A DNA stretch of 64,000 nucleotides from Heterobasidion occidentale (taxonomy: Eukaryota; Basidiomycota; Agaricomycetes; Russulales; Bondarzewiaceae). The stretch lies in assembly GCA_039111635.1 (NCBI GenBank), contig JBCAQO010000010.1, forward strand, positions 2,232,001-2,296,000, written 5' to 3'. The translations under genes were made by a program, and so were the position numbers. The notes beneath the pieces were generated by a model. That model saw only the letters and a list, made by a program, of their open reading frames with translations. It had not been told where the DNA came from and did not search any database. Below are positions 1 through 9,509 of this stretch, one piece after another (position 1 is the stretch's first letter; each line of letters starts with the position of its first letter).

Positions 1-1057
1 CGGTAAATGAGTGCTTGCTCAGGTGTTGTGTGGTCTTGCACGACCCAGTCGGGCTTGCGGTCCTTTGGAATAGGCTTGGCTTTGGGAGGCGCCGCGATTG
101 ATTTAGCAAAGCGTTGACCGGTGATCTTAGCTCCTAGATTGAAAGAAGAGGACTGGCGTTTGGCGATTCAAAATAAGTTGTTTCTAAGGAAGATGGGTGA
201 ACCTACGAAAAGCTTAGCATAAGGTGTTCCATGAGGGTCAACGAGAGTAATCTCGTTTTCCATGATCACACCCGACTCTGCGAAATAAAATCAGATGCTA
301 CGGTTGGAGGGTATATGCAAAATGCATTGCTTACTGTTCTCCTGAATTGAAGACAAGCGCTTCTTCATCTTCCAGCCCGGGCCAGAAACAAGCGGCAAAG
401 GCTTCAGAATTTCGATTGTCTGCGTTGCGTGAATCTAACAAAACCAAGCGGTCAATTGAACCATCGAATTTACAATCCTACAGAATCGTTTCACGAAGTT
501 GAACAAGATCAGACATACAATACGGTTTGGGTCAAACTTTGGGAGGCCCGGAACGGGGCGAGAGGAGCTCACTCGATCGGAGAATAAATTGATATCCTGA
601 TCATCGCCTAACCCACAAAGTCATTTATATGTTTCAGTCCCAGGTGCGACATGTATTCCACCTACGCACCTTTCAAAAAGAAGGTAGCTGGGAATGTGGG
701 AAATACAGAGAAAGATTTGTCTTATTTTCACTTGAGCAAAGCTGCCAAATAGTAGTCGGATAACTCTGATTGACATACCCAGCTCTGACGAGTGAATATG
801 TCAGACTCAAAGCGGCATTAGATTCGCACTTCAGCCAATGCAACGCACCATAGACAGTATTGTAATCTGATTTCTTTGCACCAATTCCTATAGCATACAC
901 CAGAACGTCGCGCTTGTTCCAACCAACCTATGTCATGACGTGCTTCTTGTCAGGTCTACGCTGTCAAGTCAGCGAGACATGGACACGAGATACGTACAAC
1001 CTGGTCGTCGTACTCGAAACCAATAGCCTTCTCGAGCGCTTGAGCTGTGCTCGACAT
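1..1057 (-). CDS. MaoC-like (hot-dog) dehydratase / 2-enoyl-CoA hydratase, 3' end outside the window
   Basis: Read on the minus strand from the ATG at 1057 ([19 protein letters not shown]...). Exons spell [82 protein letters not shown] and [20 protein letters not shown]. This is the N-terminal part of the MaoC/MFE-2 hydratase-2 family, which hydrates trans-2-enoyl-CoA, usually in peroxisomal beta-oxidation. The catalytic MaoC half (Asp/His of the hydratase-2 motif) lies beyond base 1. All introns are short with normal borders. One exon is only 6 nt (779-784, AGCTGG, flanked by CAG and GTATGT); it joins TAT G|AG CTG G|AC AAA to give the family motif YELDK. The frame continues open to the left edge ([19 protein letters not shown]). 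Whether a peroxisomal targeting signal is present cannot be seen. Family assignment is firm; exact substrate is inference. Confidence 0.85.
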
Positions 1058-1535
1058 CTGGAAAGTTAGATTCTTGGATGAAAATTGGCTCGCAAAAAGA
1101 GGAAGTCGAGGTGACAGTGGAAACTAGCCAACTTGCGTGCGGGGTATTTAGGCGGGGCCCCGGATTACCGGCTAAGAAGTTTCCGAAAACCGGTAGTGCG
1201 CGTAACGCCGGACTGGGCCAGCCCGGGCGGCCCCCAGCCTCGCCTTCGCTTCGTTCACTTGACGCACGCATCTGGTACGCACTAAATCTATCATTTAGTC
1301 ACTCATCTCTCTCATGTGTCCTCGTTACAGGCCATTGAACCAGACAGTTTCCATTGCCTCGCTGTTGGAGGGTAGTTGACGAAGAACTCAGTACCCCAGC
1401 TACGACGTGGCATGAGTAGACAGATCACACAGTGAGTAACGGTGTATCGATTATTCTCTCAAGATTCAATCCACTCCTTCCAAAGTTGAGCACTTAGGTC
1501 ACGAACTGCTCTCGTCTTGCACGCTCTACGCATAC
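1058..1535. other. Divergent intergenic region between MaoC gene and BTB gene
   Basis: Head-to-head spacing of about 480 bp, so it should hold both promoters. A GC-rich patch lies near 1150-1250. No convincing TATA box, RNA gene or repeat is seen. Confidence 0.4.
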
Positions 1536-2498
1536 ATGCCAGACCCTTCCTGGATTCCTTGGGCAGGCCATCCCTTTGACTATTGGGTTGGGACGAATGA
1601 TCCCGACCACCCAGTCCGTCCTTGCGATGACCTTGGCGACATCATACTTCGTGCTTCCGACAGCCTTGACTTTGTAGTCCATCAAACCATCCTATCCAGA
1701 GCATCTCCGTTCTTCAAGAACATGTTTTCCTCGAACTTGACTGACTCGAGTTTGGACTTGCAACGCCTTGATCTTCCCGTAATTGTCATGGCCGAGAACC
1801 AACATACCTTGGATATGTTTCTCAGATTGCTGTACCCAATGGCCCAGCAGACCATCGATGGTATCACAGATGTCACGACAGTCTTGCAGGTGCTCGACAA
1901 GTATGAAATCGACAGTCTTCCTGCAGCTCTGGAAGCCCCCCTTGTGCGTATCGCGGAAGAGAAGCCGGATTTTGTTTGCACGGTCGCCTGCTATTTCAAA
2001 GTACCGAAACTCGCGAATGCCGCAGCACAACTACTACTGCAGCACCCTGTTGTATCCATCTCCTCTCTTTCCACTGGATTCGTCGAAAACTATGAGGTAT
2101 CGTCTGCCGTGCGGCAAAGTCTTTTCAAATATCGCGCACATTGTACCCTGACGGCCATCGAGCTCTTGGAAGACTACAAGCCCTATTGTGCCAGCTTTAA
2201 GCAGGGATTTTTGGGTTCTTACTACGTCGCGGCATGCAATTGTGTTCCCGAAGGTCATTCTCGATATCGTAACGACTCACGGTACTCCGTCATATGGGTT
2301 CTGGACTATTTGGAACGTTGTCGAATTGCATTGGAACAGACACCCTACTGGAAGGTAGTCCTGGACCCGAACATCATCATTCCGTCCGTGATAAAGGCGA
2401 TGAACTGCAAGGTGTGCAAGCAAAATGCCGAGACAATGGGCCAGCTCAGCCAAGACCTTGCTGAGAAGATCCAATCCTCGATCGCTCGGGTACGCTGA
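1536..2498 (+). CDS. BTB/POZ domain protein, agaricomycete type
   Basis: A single uninterrupted 320-residue frame. Residues about 30-70 carry the BTB signature: DIILRASDSLDFVVHQTILSR followed by ASPFFKNMF and later LPVIVMAENQHTLDMFLRLLYP, the 'D.ILR..D...F.VH...L...S..F..MF' pattern common in basidiomycete BTB proteins. The C-terminal half contains alpha-helical BACK-like sequence and ends in a Cys-containing segment (CKVCKQ) and an amphipathic tail. BTB domains mediate homo- or hetero-dimerisation and often recruit Cul3 ligases; the partner here is unknown. No nuclear localisation signal, kelch or zinc-finger domain is visible. The start is the first ATG of the frame and precedes the conserved block by a plausible distance. 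These proteins are strongly expanded in mushrooms. Confidence 0.85.
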   Translation: MPDPSWIPWAGHPFDYWVGTNDPDHPVRPCDDLGDIILRASDSLDFVVHQTILSRASPFFKNMFSSNLTDSSLDLQRLDLPVIVMAENQHTLDMFLRLLYPMAQQTIDGITDVTTVLQVLDKYEIDSLPAALEAPLVRIAEEKPDFVCTVACYFKVPKLANAAAQLLLQHPVVSISSLSTGFVENYEVSSAVRQSLFKYRAHCTLTAIELLEDYKPYCASFKQGFLGSYYVAACNCVPEGHSRYRNDSRYSVIWVLDYLERCRIALEQTPYWKVVLDPNIIIPSVIKAMNCKVCKQNAETMGQLSQDLAEKIQSSIARVR

Positions 2499-2983
2499 CG
2501 ACTCATCGGTGTTCTATGAGACTAAATGCATTTTATAGATACCGTTGCCTTTCGACGAGTCTACATTCAAGTAGGACTGAGACCGGCCATTCGTTATTTC
2601 GCGTTCGACTTGCGACGTTACCTATGGATAATTTTTGCTCTGAGGTCAGCATCTCCTCCCCATTCCACGGTGCTCTATAGAATAGACTGATCGGCCCTAC
2701 ATGACTTCCGGCATCCATATCTAGTCGAACTTATTTATTCAGCTACTCCAGTTTGTATGTTTCGTACGTGTACTGATAGTGTCACTTCAACATAGCGGTA
2801 TAATCGAATGGTGGAATCCTTCTACAATTCACAATTCTTCCTTTCGGAACATCGCGGCCTACATACTACAACTGCCGTCATAAAACACAGAGAGGTGAGA
2901 AGAAGAAAACAGACAGTTTGGGCTATCGAGGTATTCTAAGGGCTTTAACACAGCTACAGGTTCAGAACGGGAAACAAACACAA
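2499..2983. other. Convergent intergenic region
   Basis: 3' flanks of the BTB gene (plus) and hexokinase (minus). No gene, RNA or repeat recognised. Confidence 0.4.
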
Positions 2984-5582
2984 TTAGACATGTAAATACT
3001 GTCCCTTGTCTTTTCTGATCTTTGTCATTGCTGCAGGAAGAGGGTCAGATGAGAAGCAGCGTGGAGACGGAATGCAACCAGATCGCACCTGCAATGATGG
3101 CACTTCCTACACCGCTACCATCCTCAGCGTGGTGCGTGATGATGTTCCTGATACGACCAGCGATCAACGCGATTGTACGAACTGAACCATTTTGTGCACT
3201 CTGCTCACCGTCCTTTATCTCCAAAGATATCCTGCAACCCCTCGTGGACCCGATCCGCGAAGCCAGGGTATTTCTAGGCCATGATGTCAGCATAACAAGA
3301 GTAAAACACGAACGTTAAGTACTGCTCACGTTGTACAACGAGCCATCGGCACCGACTGAGCAGCCTTCTTCCAAGTATCCCATTTTGCTCACGATAGCTG
3401 CGATACCACAAGCGCTTAGCCGTGCCGCACGGCGCCCGACCAGCTTTGCCAAAGCACGGAAGAACTGGCGCTCAGCAAGCGTTGTCTCGAGGGCGAAGAA
3501 GTGCGAGAAGATCCCGATGATCATGAGGAGCTCCTCCGTCGGGTCACTACAGATTCCTGAGTAAGACGAGACTGTTTCGGATGAGAAAGAGGGAGGATCT
3601 CCCACCTTTCCATTAGCGAGAGGAACGCAGTGTCCAAGGCATAGGGTATCTCAATTTTGTATGTGTTTTGGCCAAGGAAAAGAACACCGTCATCGATGAG
3701 CTCGCAGATGACAAGACGCAGGATCTCGCCAAGGTAACGACCTGAGATCAATTTCTGCAGAATAAAACAGATACAGTAGCATTTCAAGATAGGGAAAGAA
3801 CAATCAACGTACCTCAAAGGCCTGCTCACCCGGCTTGTTCGAGCTCTCGTCGATAGTCAAATCATACTTTGTCCTTGGCAGGTGCTCGTGTTCGAACGAA
3901 TCGAACGCGCCCTGCAGTCAATCATTGATGAAGACTTTAGATTTCCAAGGTGAGTAACAAGAGGTAGAGACAGACCCATTCACAATTGATTGCCATCTCA
4001 TCATTGTCGTCACATCCAAGATTCTTGATTTTAGGGATGCTGCCAATACGCTCCATATAGGCCGCGTTACATCCAGTTCCGAAGATCACGGCGATCTTCG
4101 TGCGCGGGTTGACGTAGTGCGAGGCGATGAGCGTGCCGGTCGTATCGTTGATGAGAGCGGTCAACTCTACAGGAACGTCCTTGAAAGATTGCCATTTGAT
4201 GAGTCCAGGTACGAAGAAGGAACGAGAAGTTCTTACATGCTTCTCTAGACTTCTCTTGAACATCTCTGCAACATCGTGGCCTTCCGTATCGGCAGCTCCG
4301 AAGCCTTTGGTCCAACGAATAAGAACACCTTGGTCGATGCGTTCCTGACTATTGGTTATAGGAAGATCCGTTAGTAAAGTGCGCAGGCATCAAAGGACGT
4401 TTATAACGATCAATAGGCAGATACTTACGTGCACGGATACGAGAACTAGAAAAGGCAAACGCCTGAGTTATTAGCTGACTTGCCATAAGGAATTTTACAA
4501 AAATAAAGGGTTGATATAGGCCGGCGTAAATGTGAAAGAAATGGAGTAGTATATTGATACAATTGCCGAAGCTCACCGTAAATCCAAGAGGCAGATGCTC
4601 TCCCTCTTTGATGGTCCCCTCGTCCAAATTGGTTGTGACAAACGTCTTCAGGCATTCCGCACAAAAATCGAAAAGCTTTTGTCCGTCTTCTTGTTTCTGC
4701 TCCTCGGTAAGACGGTATTTTGACTGCGTAATCTCGAATTTTCCCTCGCCCTGGAGAGTGACAAGACAGACACGGAGGTTCGTTCCGCCTGCAATGTCCG
4801 TGTAAATCGCTTCTCGATCCACATTTGTGAGAAAATGACTTGCCGAGGTCAAGAGCAAGGTAATCTCCGGTTTCCTTTCCAGTGGGCCAGCCGAAGACAA
4901 AGGTTGGGATCATGGGCTGAGGTAGTGTTTCAATTAGCGAACACGATAGAGATATGATCGACGGAATGGATCCCGAGTTGAATGACATGTCAAACGGAAA
5001 CCTATGCATTGAAGCTCAAAGCTCAAAGTTACGTCGAAATGGACCAGCACGAGTGTCTTGCTAGACAGCCTACACACACTGTGCGAGCAAAACATATCGA
5101 TCATAATTGAGAGCGGCGATAGTCATACTCTGAGATCCGCGATACATTTCGGGAGAAGAAGGTCGGAAGTGACCGCGGGATATCTCCGAAGCCAGCTGTA
5201 GCAAAGTCAAGGATGAGGGCAACACTCACGACGGTCTGACCCGGTTTCTCCAGGCCAATTTCCAAGGTGTCCTTGAACGCCTCAACAATCATCCGCATCC
5301 TCTGCGGGGTGAGAGTGAACCTGTGCGAGTGCAGATGGTCATGATCAGTTGAGACCTACTTGTAGAATAGCGAATACATACAAGCTCTCGTATTTGCGAA
5401 GGTGATCCGCCATAGTCCTTTAACATGTCTATCAGCTCAGAGGGATAGCAACGAGATTGGACACGCGCGTACTTCTTGGTCGCATGAGGGAGATCCTCCT
5501 CATCCTGAGTCCTGGTATGGATCGCCAGTACCTGCCCAGTGGGCAAGGTGACGCTGCCACTTCCTCTGCGAGACGCTGGCAT
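2984..5582 (-). CDS. Hexokinase
   Basis: ATP-dependent phosphorylation of glucose and fructose, the entry step of glycolysis, in the cytosol. The spliced minus-strand frame starts at MPASRRGSGSVTLPTGQ (5582), passes DLPHATKK, ADHLRKYES, LTPQRMRMIVEAFKDTLE, GLEKPGQTV, PTFVFGWPTGKETGDYLALD and LGGTNLRVCLVTLQGEGKFE (phosphate-1 motif), then FSYPC, the INDTTGTLIASHY block (connect and sugar-binding residues), VIFGTGCNAAYME (phosphate-2), the WGAFDSFEH region, and SACGIAAIVSKMG with DGSGVGSAIIAA (adenosine motif). It ends KIRKDKGQYLHV at 2984. At least ten exons are present. The intron inside LALD-LGGTNL (4789-4843) has a GC donor (GCAAGT). The FSYPC(T) piece is a 17-nt exon at 4429-4445. The last intron separates AIIA from AMTK. 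No disruption seen; full family length of about 500 residues. Confidence 0.95.
4429..4445 (-). other. 17-nt microexon of hexokinase (FSYPC)
   Basis: Flanked by CTAG acceptor and GTAAGTAT donor on the minus strand. It supplies F-S-Y-P-C-(T) between LPLGFT and QERIDQGVLIRWTKG, as expected for hexokinases. Confidence 0.85.
4789..4843 (-). other. GC-AG intron in hexokinase
   Basis: On the minus strand the exon ends GACCTCG and the intron begins GCAAGTCA and ends TTGCAG. Only this join gives D-L-G-G-T-N-L-R across the invariant phosphate-1 motif. The nearby GT would put the motif out of frame. Confidence 0.85.
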
Positions 5583-6345
5583 TGCAACGGTTGAGATGAT
5601 ATACAGGGGTGATGATGTTAAGGAGAGAGGGGACTCGAAGGCTCCTCAGAGTCGACGGGAGACTTGCTCCAAGTGCCGGCGGAGAGCAACAGTCGTGGGA
5701 ATGTATTCCCAAATGCGTCATCTGCTCGAGTTGCGTTCTGCTGTCGCTTCACGCTCGTTCTTCTCAGTTTCTGCCGTCCGACCATGATTGGGCTCAAGGG
5801 CACCCTTAATGTATGCTTTTTCACTGCACTTTACGTCTGTTGCTGACACGTCTTTANNNNNNNNNNNNNNNNNNNNNNNNNNNNNNNNNNNNNNNNNNNN
5901 NNNNNNNNNNNNNNNNNNNNNNNNNNNNNNNNNNNNNNNNNNNNNNNNNNNNNNNNTTTCACGACTCAGGCATGCGGTGTTTCTCTTTTATACTGTCACG
6001 TTTCACAAGCATTGTGGGAGACTCCCTATTATGCCTTTATCGCAGCCCAAATCCCTCGCTCGTCACGTACATTCATGATTTCGCATGTTTTTTTTGCCCT
6101 CTCACGCAATAGGTTCATGTCGCAAGTCTGATGCCATTCAGAATGATATACATGTATCAAACAACGCCGTGTCTCGGATCGTGAAAATGCCGTCTCTCGT
6201 ATTCGAAGTACCTTTCAACCGTTCTTTTCGATCTACGAATGGTGACTAAACGGCGCTAATTAGAATGCGGAAGAAACCTACAAGCGCTCTCGGACTACCC
6301 CAGAAGCCTGACCTTCTGCATTTCAACACTCAAAACTGGCCGTCT
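5583..6345. other. Intergenic region containing the assembly gap
   Basis: Upstream flank of hexokinase and 3' flank of the deaminase-like gene. Apart from the run of N, no gene or repeat is recognised. Confidence 0.4.
5857..5956. other. Assembly gap, exactly 100 N
   Basis: A run of 100 N is the usual placeholder for a scaffold join of unknown size, so the distance between hexokinase and the next gene is not reliable. Confidence 0.98.
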
Positions 6346-8708
6346 TCAGTTTATCCATAGAGCACGGTCTACAGACACGTTGTGACGATCGATCTCTCGC
6401 TTCGCCTTCAAGACCTCAAGGCTCTTGCGTTCACTGTCCGTCTGATAACCTTCGGTTTGAGCGGAATCGGTCCGCGAATGTCGCGGCTTCGGCTTGAGTA
6501 ATACATCGAGTAAGTCCAGCAATATGGCCTTGAAATGGATCTCTGCCCTCGTGTGTATATCCTCACGAAGCTCACGTGGCAGCGCGCAGGGGAACATGAA
6601 ATTGTGATTCGGTTTCGCCAGCCACTTGCGCGCGCCTAATTCGGAATTCACGAAATGGCAGACAGGGCATGCGAGTTTAGACGTGCCGACGTAGCAGGGG
6701 TCTATGTCGCTCTGTAAATCTCCATGTCAATATTGGCATTGGAAGGTGTAGGGGGTGAAAACTTTCCGGATTAACACCATGTGCAGCAAGCAACATGCTC
6801 CCATTGTCCAGGTTCTTCCCGTCCAGGACGCTAGCCAAGAGACACTCGCAATGGATACTCCCTTGGAACATGGGAGTCGGCGATAGTAAATTCTTGCAGT
6901 GGCGGCTAATTGAGCTCCCCGCCTTCTCGGCGTCCCTCGTCATCAATAATTTGAGTTCGTCGATCACTGTCTTCGTGCGAGCAGTCTCGTCGTTCTCGCT
7001 CAATACCTCCTTCACCACCTCTTCCCAGGGTGCCATGTCTGTCCCAGGATGTTCGGCAGAAATGACAGTGTAAGTGATGTTCCGAAGATACTGTGCCGAA
7101 CCCACGAGACCGTGAACAGCGAATGGTATCACAACCTGTCGACGCAGCCACTGCTTGTATGCGTCAATCGGTGTCGAGCCCACAGTGACGAACATATCTG
7201 TATCATCGTCGTCCACCACTGCTTGTTCCTCCCACGTATTTGGCTGGCCCTGGGACTCTCTAGATGGTGTGGTATACTTGGGTTCTGTACCTGCGAAGGG
7301 ATGGTCGAATATATCGGGAATGGCGAGAGTCAGGTAGTCTGCGAAAGCGTTGGAATATGCAAATGCTTCCAAAAGAGTGACATAAAGCCAGGTCTTGTTC
7401 ATCATCGCGCCGAAATTGTCTGGCTGGGCTTTGGAAATCTCGTCCAAACAGGTCTGATAGCCTTTCAGAGCCAAGCACAAGGTATGATGGAAGGCCACGC
7501 ATGTCTCCTTGACAAAAAGAACGTCATTGTTCTGCGCTCGGGTTTTCAACTCGAGTCCTCCGTGCTCCACGCCGAAAAGGTCGATGCCCCACCAACGTGC
7601 TATGAGCTCTCCAGAAAGGACTTGGTCCCGTTCTTTGCGTAATGTAGACTTCTTCTTGAATAGTTCAGGCAATCTGTCAGGTTCGGCATTCAAGATCTTG
7701 CTGAGGAAGGCGGTAGACATCGTACACCTGAGTCGAGAGCGCATCTTGCGGTAGCCACGAGAAACGACGTGAACGCCCAGGCTGTAAGGTGTGGTGTCCT
7801 CTTTCTTGAGTAACTCGATCACCTCCGAGACGTGCTCATCAAACTTCATGCTTTATGAACTATGTCAGAAAGGTTATCATTCGATAGAAAGTTCGCACTC
7901 ACTTCTTTTGTTCATTTAACATGGCCTTTGTAAATGGCACGACATCCTGTCCCCGATCCTCCTCATTCGTCTCCGATTTACCCTTCATTGCTACTGACCG
8001 ATTCATCTTCCCTCTCGACGGCTCTGTCGCCCCCGTCCTCGCCTCTGAGCTTATGCTCCTTGTGGTCATCGCCTCATCTGTCGCAGCAGTTGTCCTCGTC
8101 CTCACTTGAGACTCTGTCTCCAATCTCACTCTCTTCTCCACTTTCGCTTGAACCTCCGATTTCAGAACTTTCTTTCCCTTCTCCGCGCCCGTCCCCGTCG
8201 TCTTCGTCTTTGCTGCGAGATCGGTCTTCCCTCTCGCCTCATTGGGGTGTGTCGGATTGGTGGTAATGATGCAGTTATGCATTACTTGGTCTTCCGCGCA
8301 TTCTATGGAAGCGTCTATGTCGCGTTGATGTGAGACCGAGACGACGAGGCTGACGTTAGCGCCCCTCTGCATACCTGCCGCCACAGCCACCACTTCGCGG
8401 TCTCTGACAAGCAGTGTAGCAAGCTGATCGAGCAATCGGTGCTGTGACTGGGGCCTTTCGACGACTTGTCTCTTGTCTTTGTAGACCGTCTGCGTCTGGG
8501 ATAGCGAATTATTTTGTCCTCGAAGATAAAGGATAACCATGATCAAGGTGGTGATGGTTTTGAACTTGTTGATCTTGTTGACCAGGGACTCGGACGCGTT
8601 CATGATTTCGACGATAGTAAAGGCGGGGAATGGGAACTGAAGCTCGGAGACAGGACGTAGTAAGCAAAGGTAGCAGTGAATGTGGGGTGACGCCATATTG
8701 ACCTTCAC
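6346..8708 (-). CDS. Protein with OTT_1508-like deaminase signature
   Basis: Three exons on the minus strand. The first begins MKVNMASPHIHCYLC, has LVNKINKFKTITTLIMVILY and LATLLVRDREVVAVAA, then a long charged Lys/Arg/Glu/Thr-rich linker. The second begins at MKFDEHVSEVIELLKKE, joined by a 40-50 bp intron, and ends near HCECLLASVLDG. The third has the sequence DPCYVGTSKLACPVCHF, then FMFPCALP. The combination of an H-C-E motif and a later C-P-V-C pair preceded by GTSKL matches the zinc-binding and catalytic pattern of the OTT_1508-like deaminase group (deaminase superfamily), which is expanded in agaricomycetes. The second exon also resembles nothing else I recognise. The exact splice between exons 2 and 3 (around 6710-6770) is unclear, with no perfect donor. 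Substrate unknown; assignment rests on motif memory. Confidence 0.6.
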
Positions 8709-9509
8709 TTACTAATATATACGTCGATTGCATCCGGAAGAGACGCGGAAGATTGATCAGGGACTATCCTGGACTATCTCGGTCAATCGCCAGTGTTCAG
8801 ACAGACTCAGCAGTGCCTCAGCATCGCTTTCTCTTGATTTTAAAAATACGAAAAAATGACAGGTTGTATTCCAAGAAGCTAAGATAGGTACTGTATGTGC
8901 AACAATTGGTGGGTAGAAACACTAAAATGAGCCTGGCCGCTACAAAGAAATCGGTTGCAACTCCGATGGAGCTCGTGCCGGCAGAATCCGTCACACGTGA
9001 CGGCTACAACTCCCCTTTCCAACTCTTCACCCATCGCTGGCCCATCTTTGCTTCATTTAACTGTATACTCCCCAAGGATGGCACCTCTTCCATGGCACCT
9101 CTTCCATGTCATCTCCGAACGGCGCTTGCTCATTGCAGGCATTGTTTGGTCATCAGCAGCTGGCTCCTTGCTCATTGCAGGGTGTTAGACTGTCTCTGTC
9201 TCAACGGCGTTTGGAGCCTCTCCAGGCACTCATCGGTGGTTCGGATGTTAGAGGGTTTTGTGGTACAAGACGGTTGACCGTAAAAATGTGATGAGCACTT
9301 TCTGGTCTTGGGTTTCTGAGTAGTCTTCTCCTCATAGAAGCTATTCTACTTCACTACAGCGCATAACGATTTGAGATCCGATCGGCAAAACACATCTTAG
9401 CGAGCGAGCGAGTCATGTCTTTCTACATATAAGCTGACAGACCATCGCTTGCGCTGAAAGTCCCCACCCGCGCTTGTATCATTCGACCTCCTCTGGCCAC
9501 ACGATTTTC
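8709..9509. other. Intergenic region upstream of the transposase
   Basis: Contains short direct repeats near 9078-9110 (CACCTCTTCCATG twice) and TTGCTCATTGCAGG twice near 9126-9182. It may include the left end of the Plavaka element, but I could not find matching terminal inverted repeats. Confidence 0.35.
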
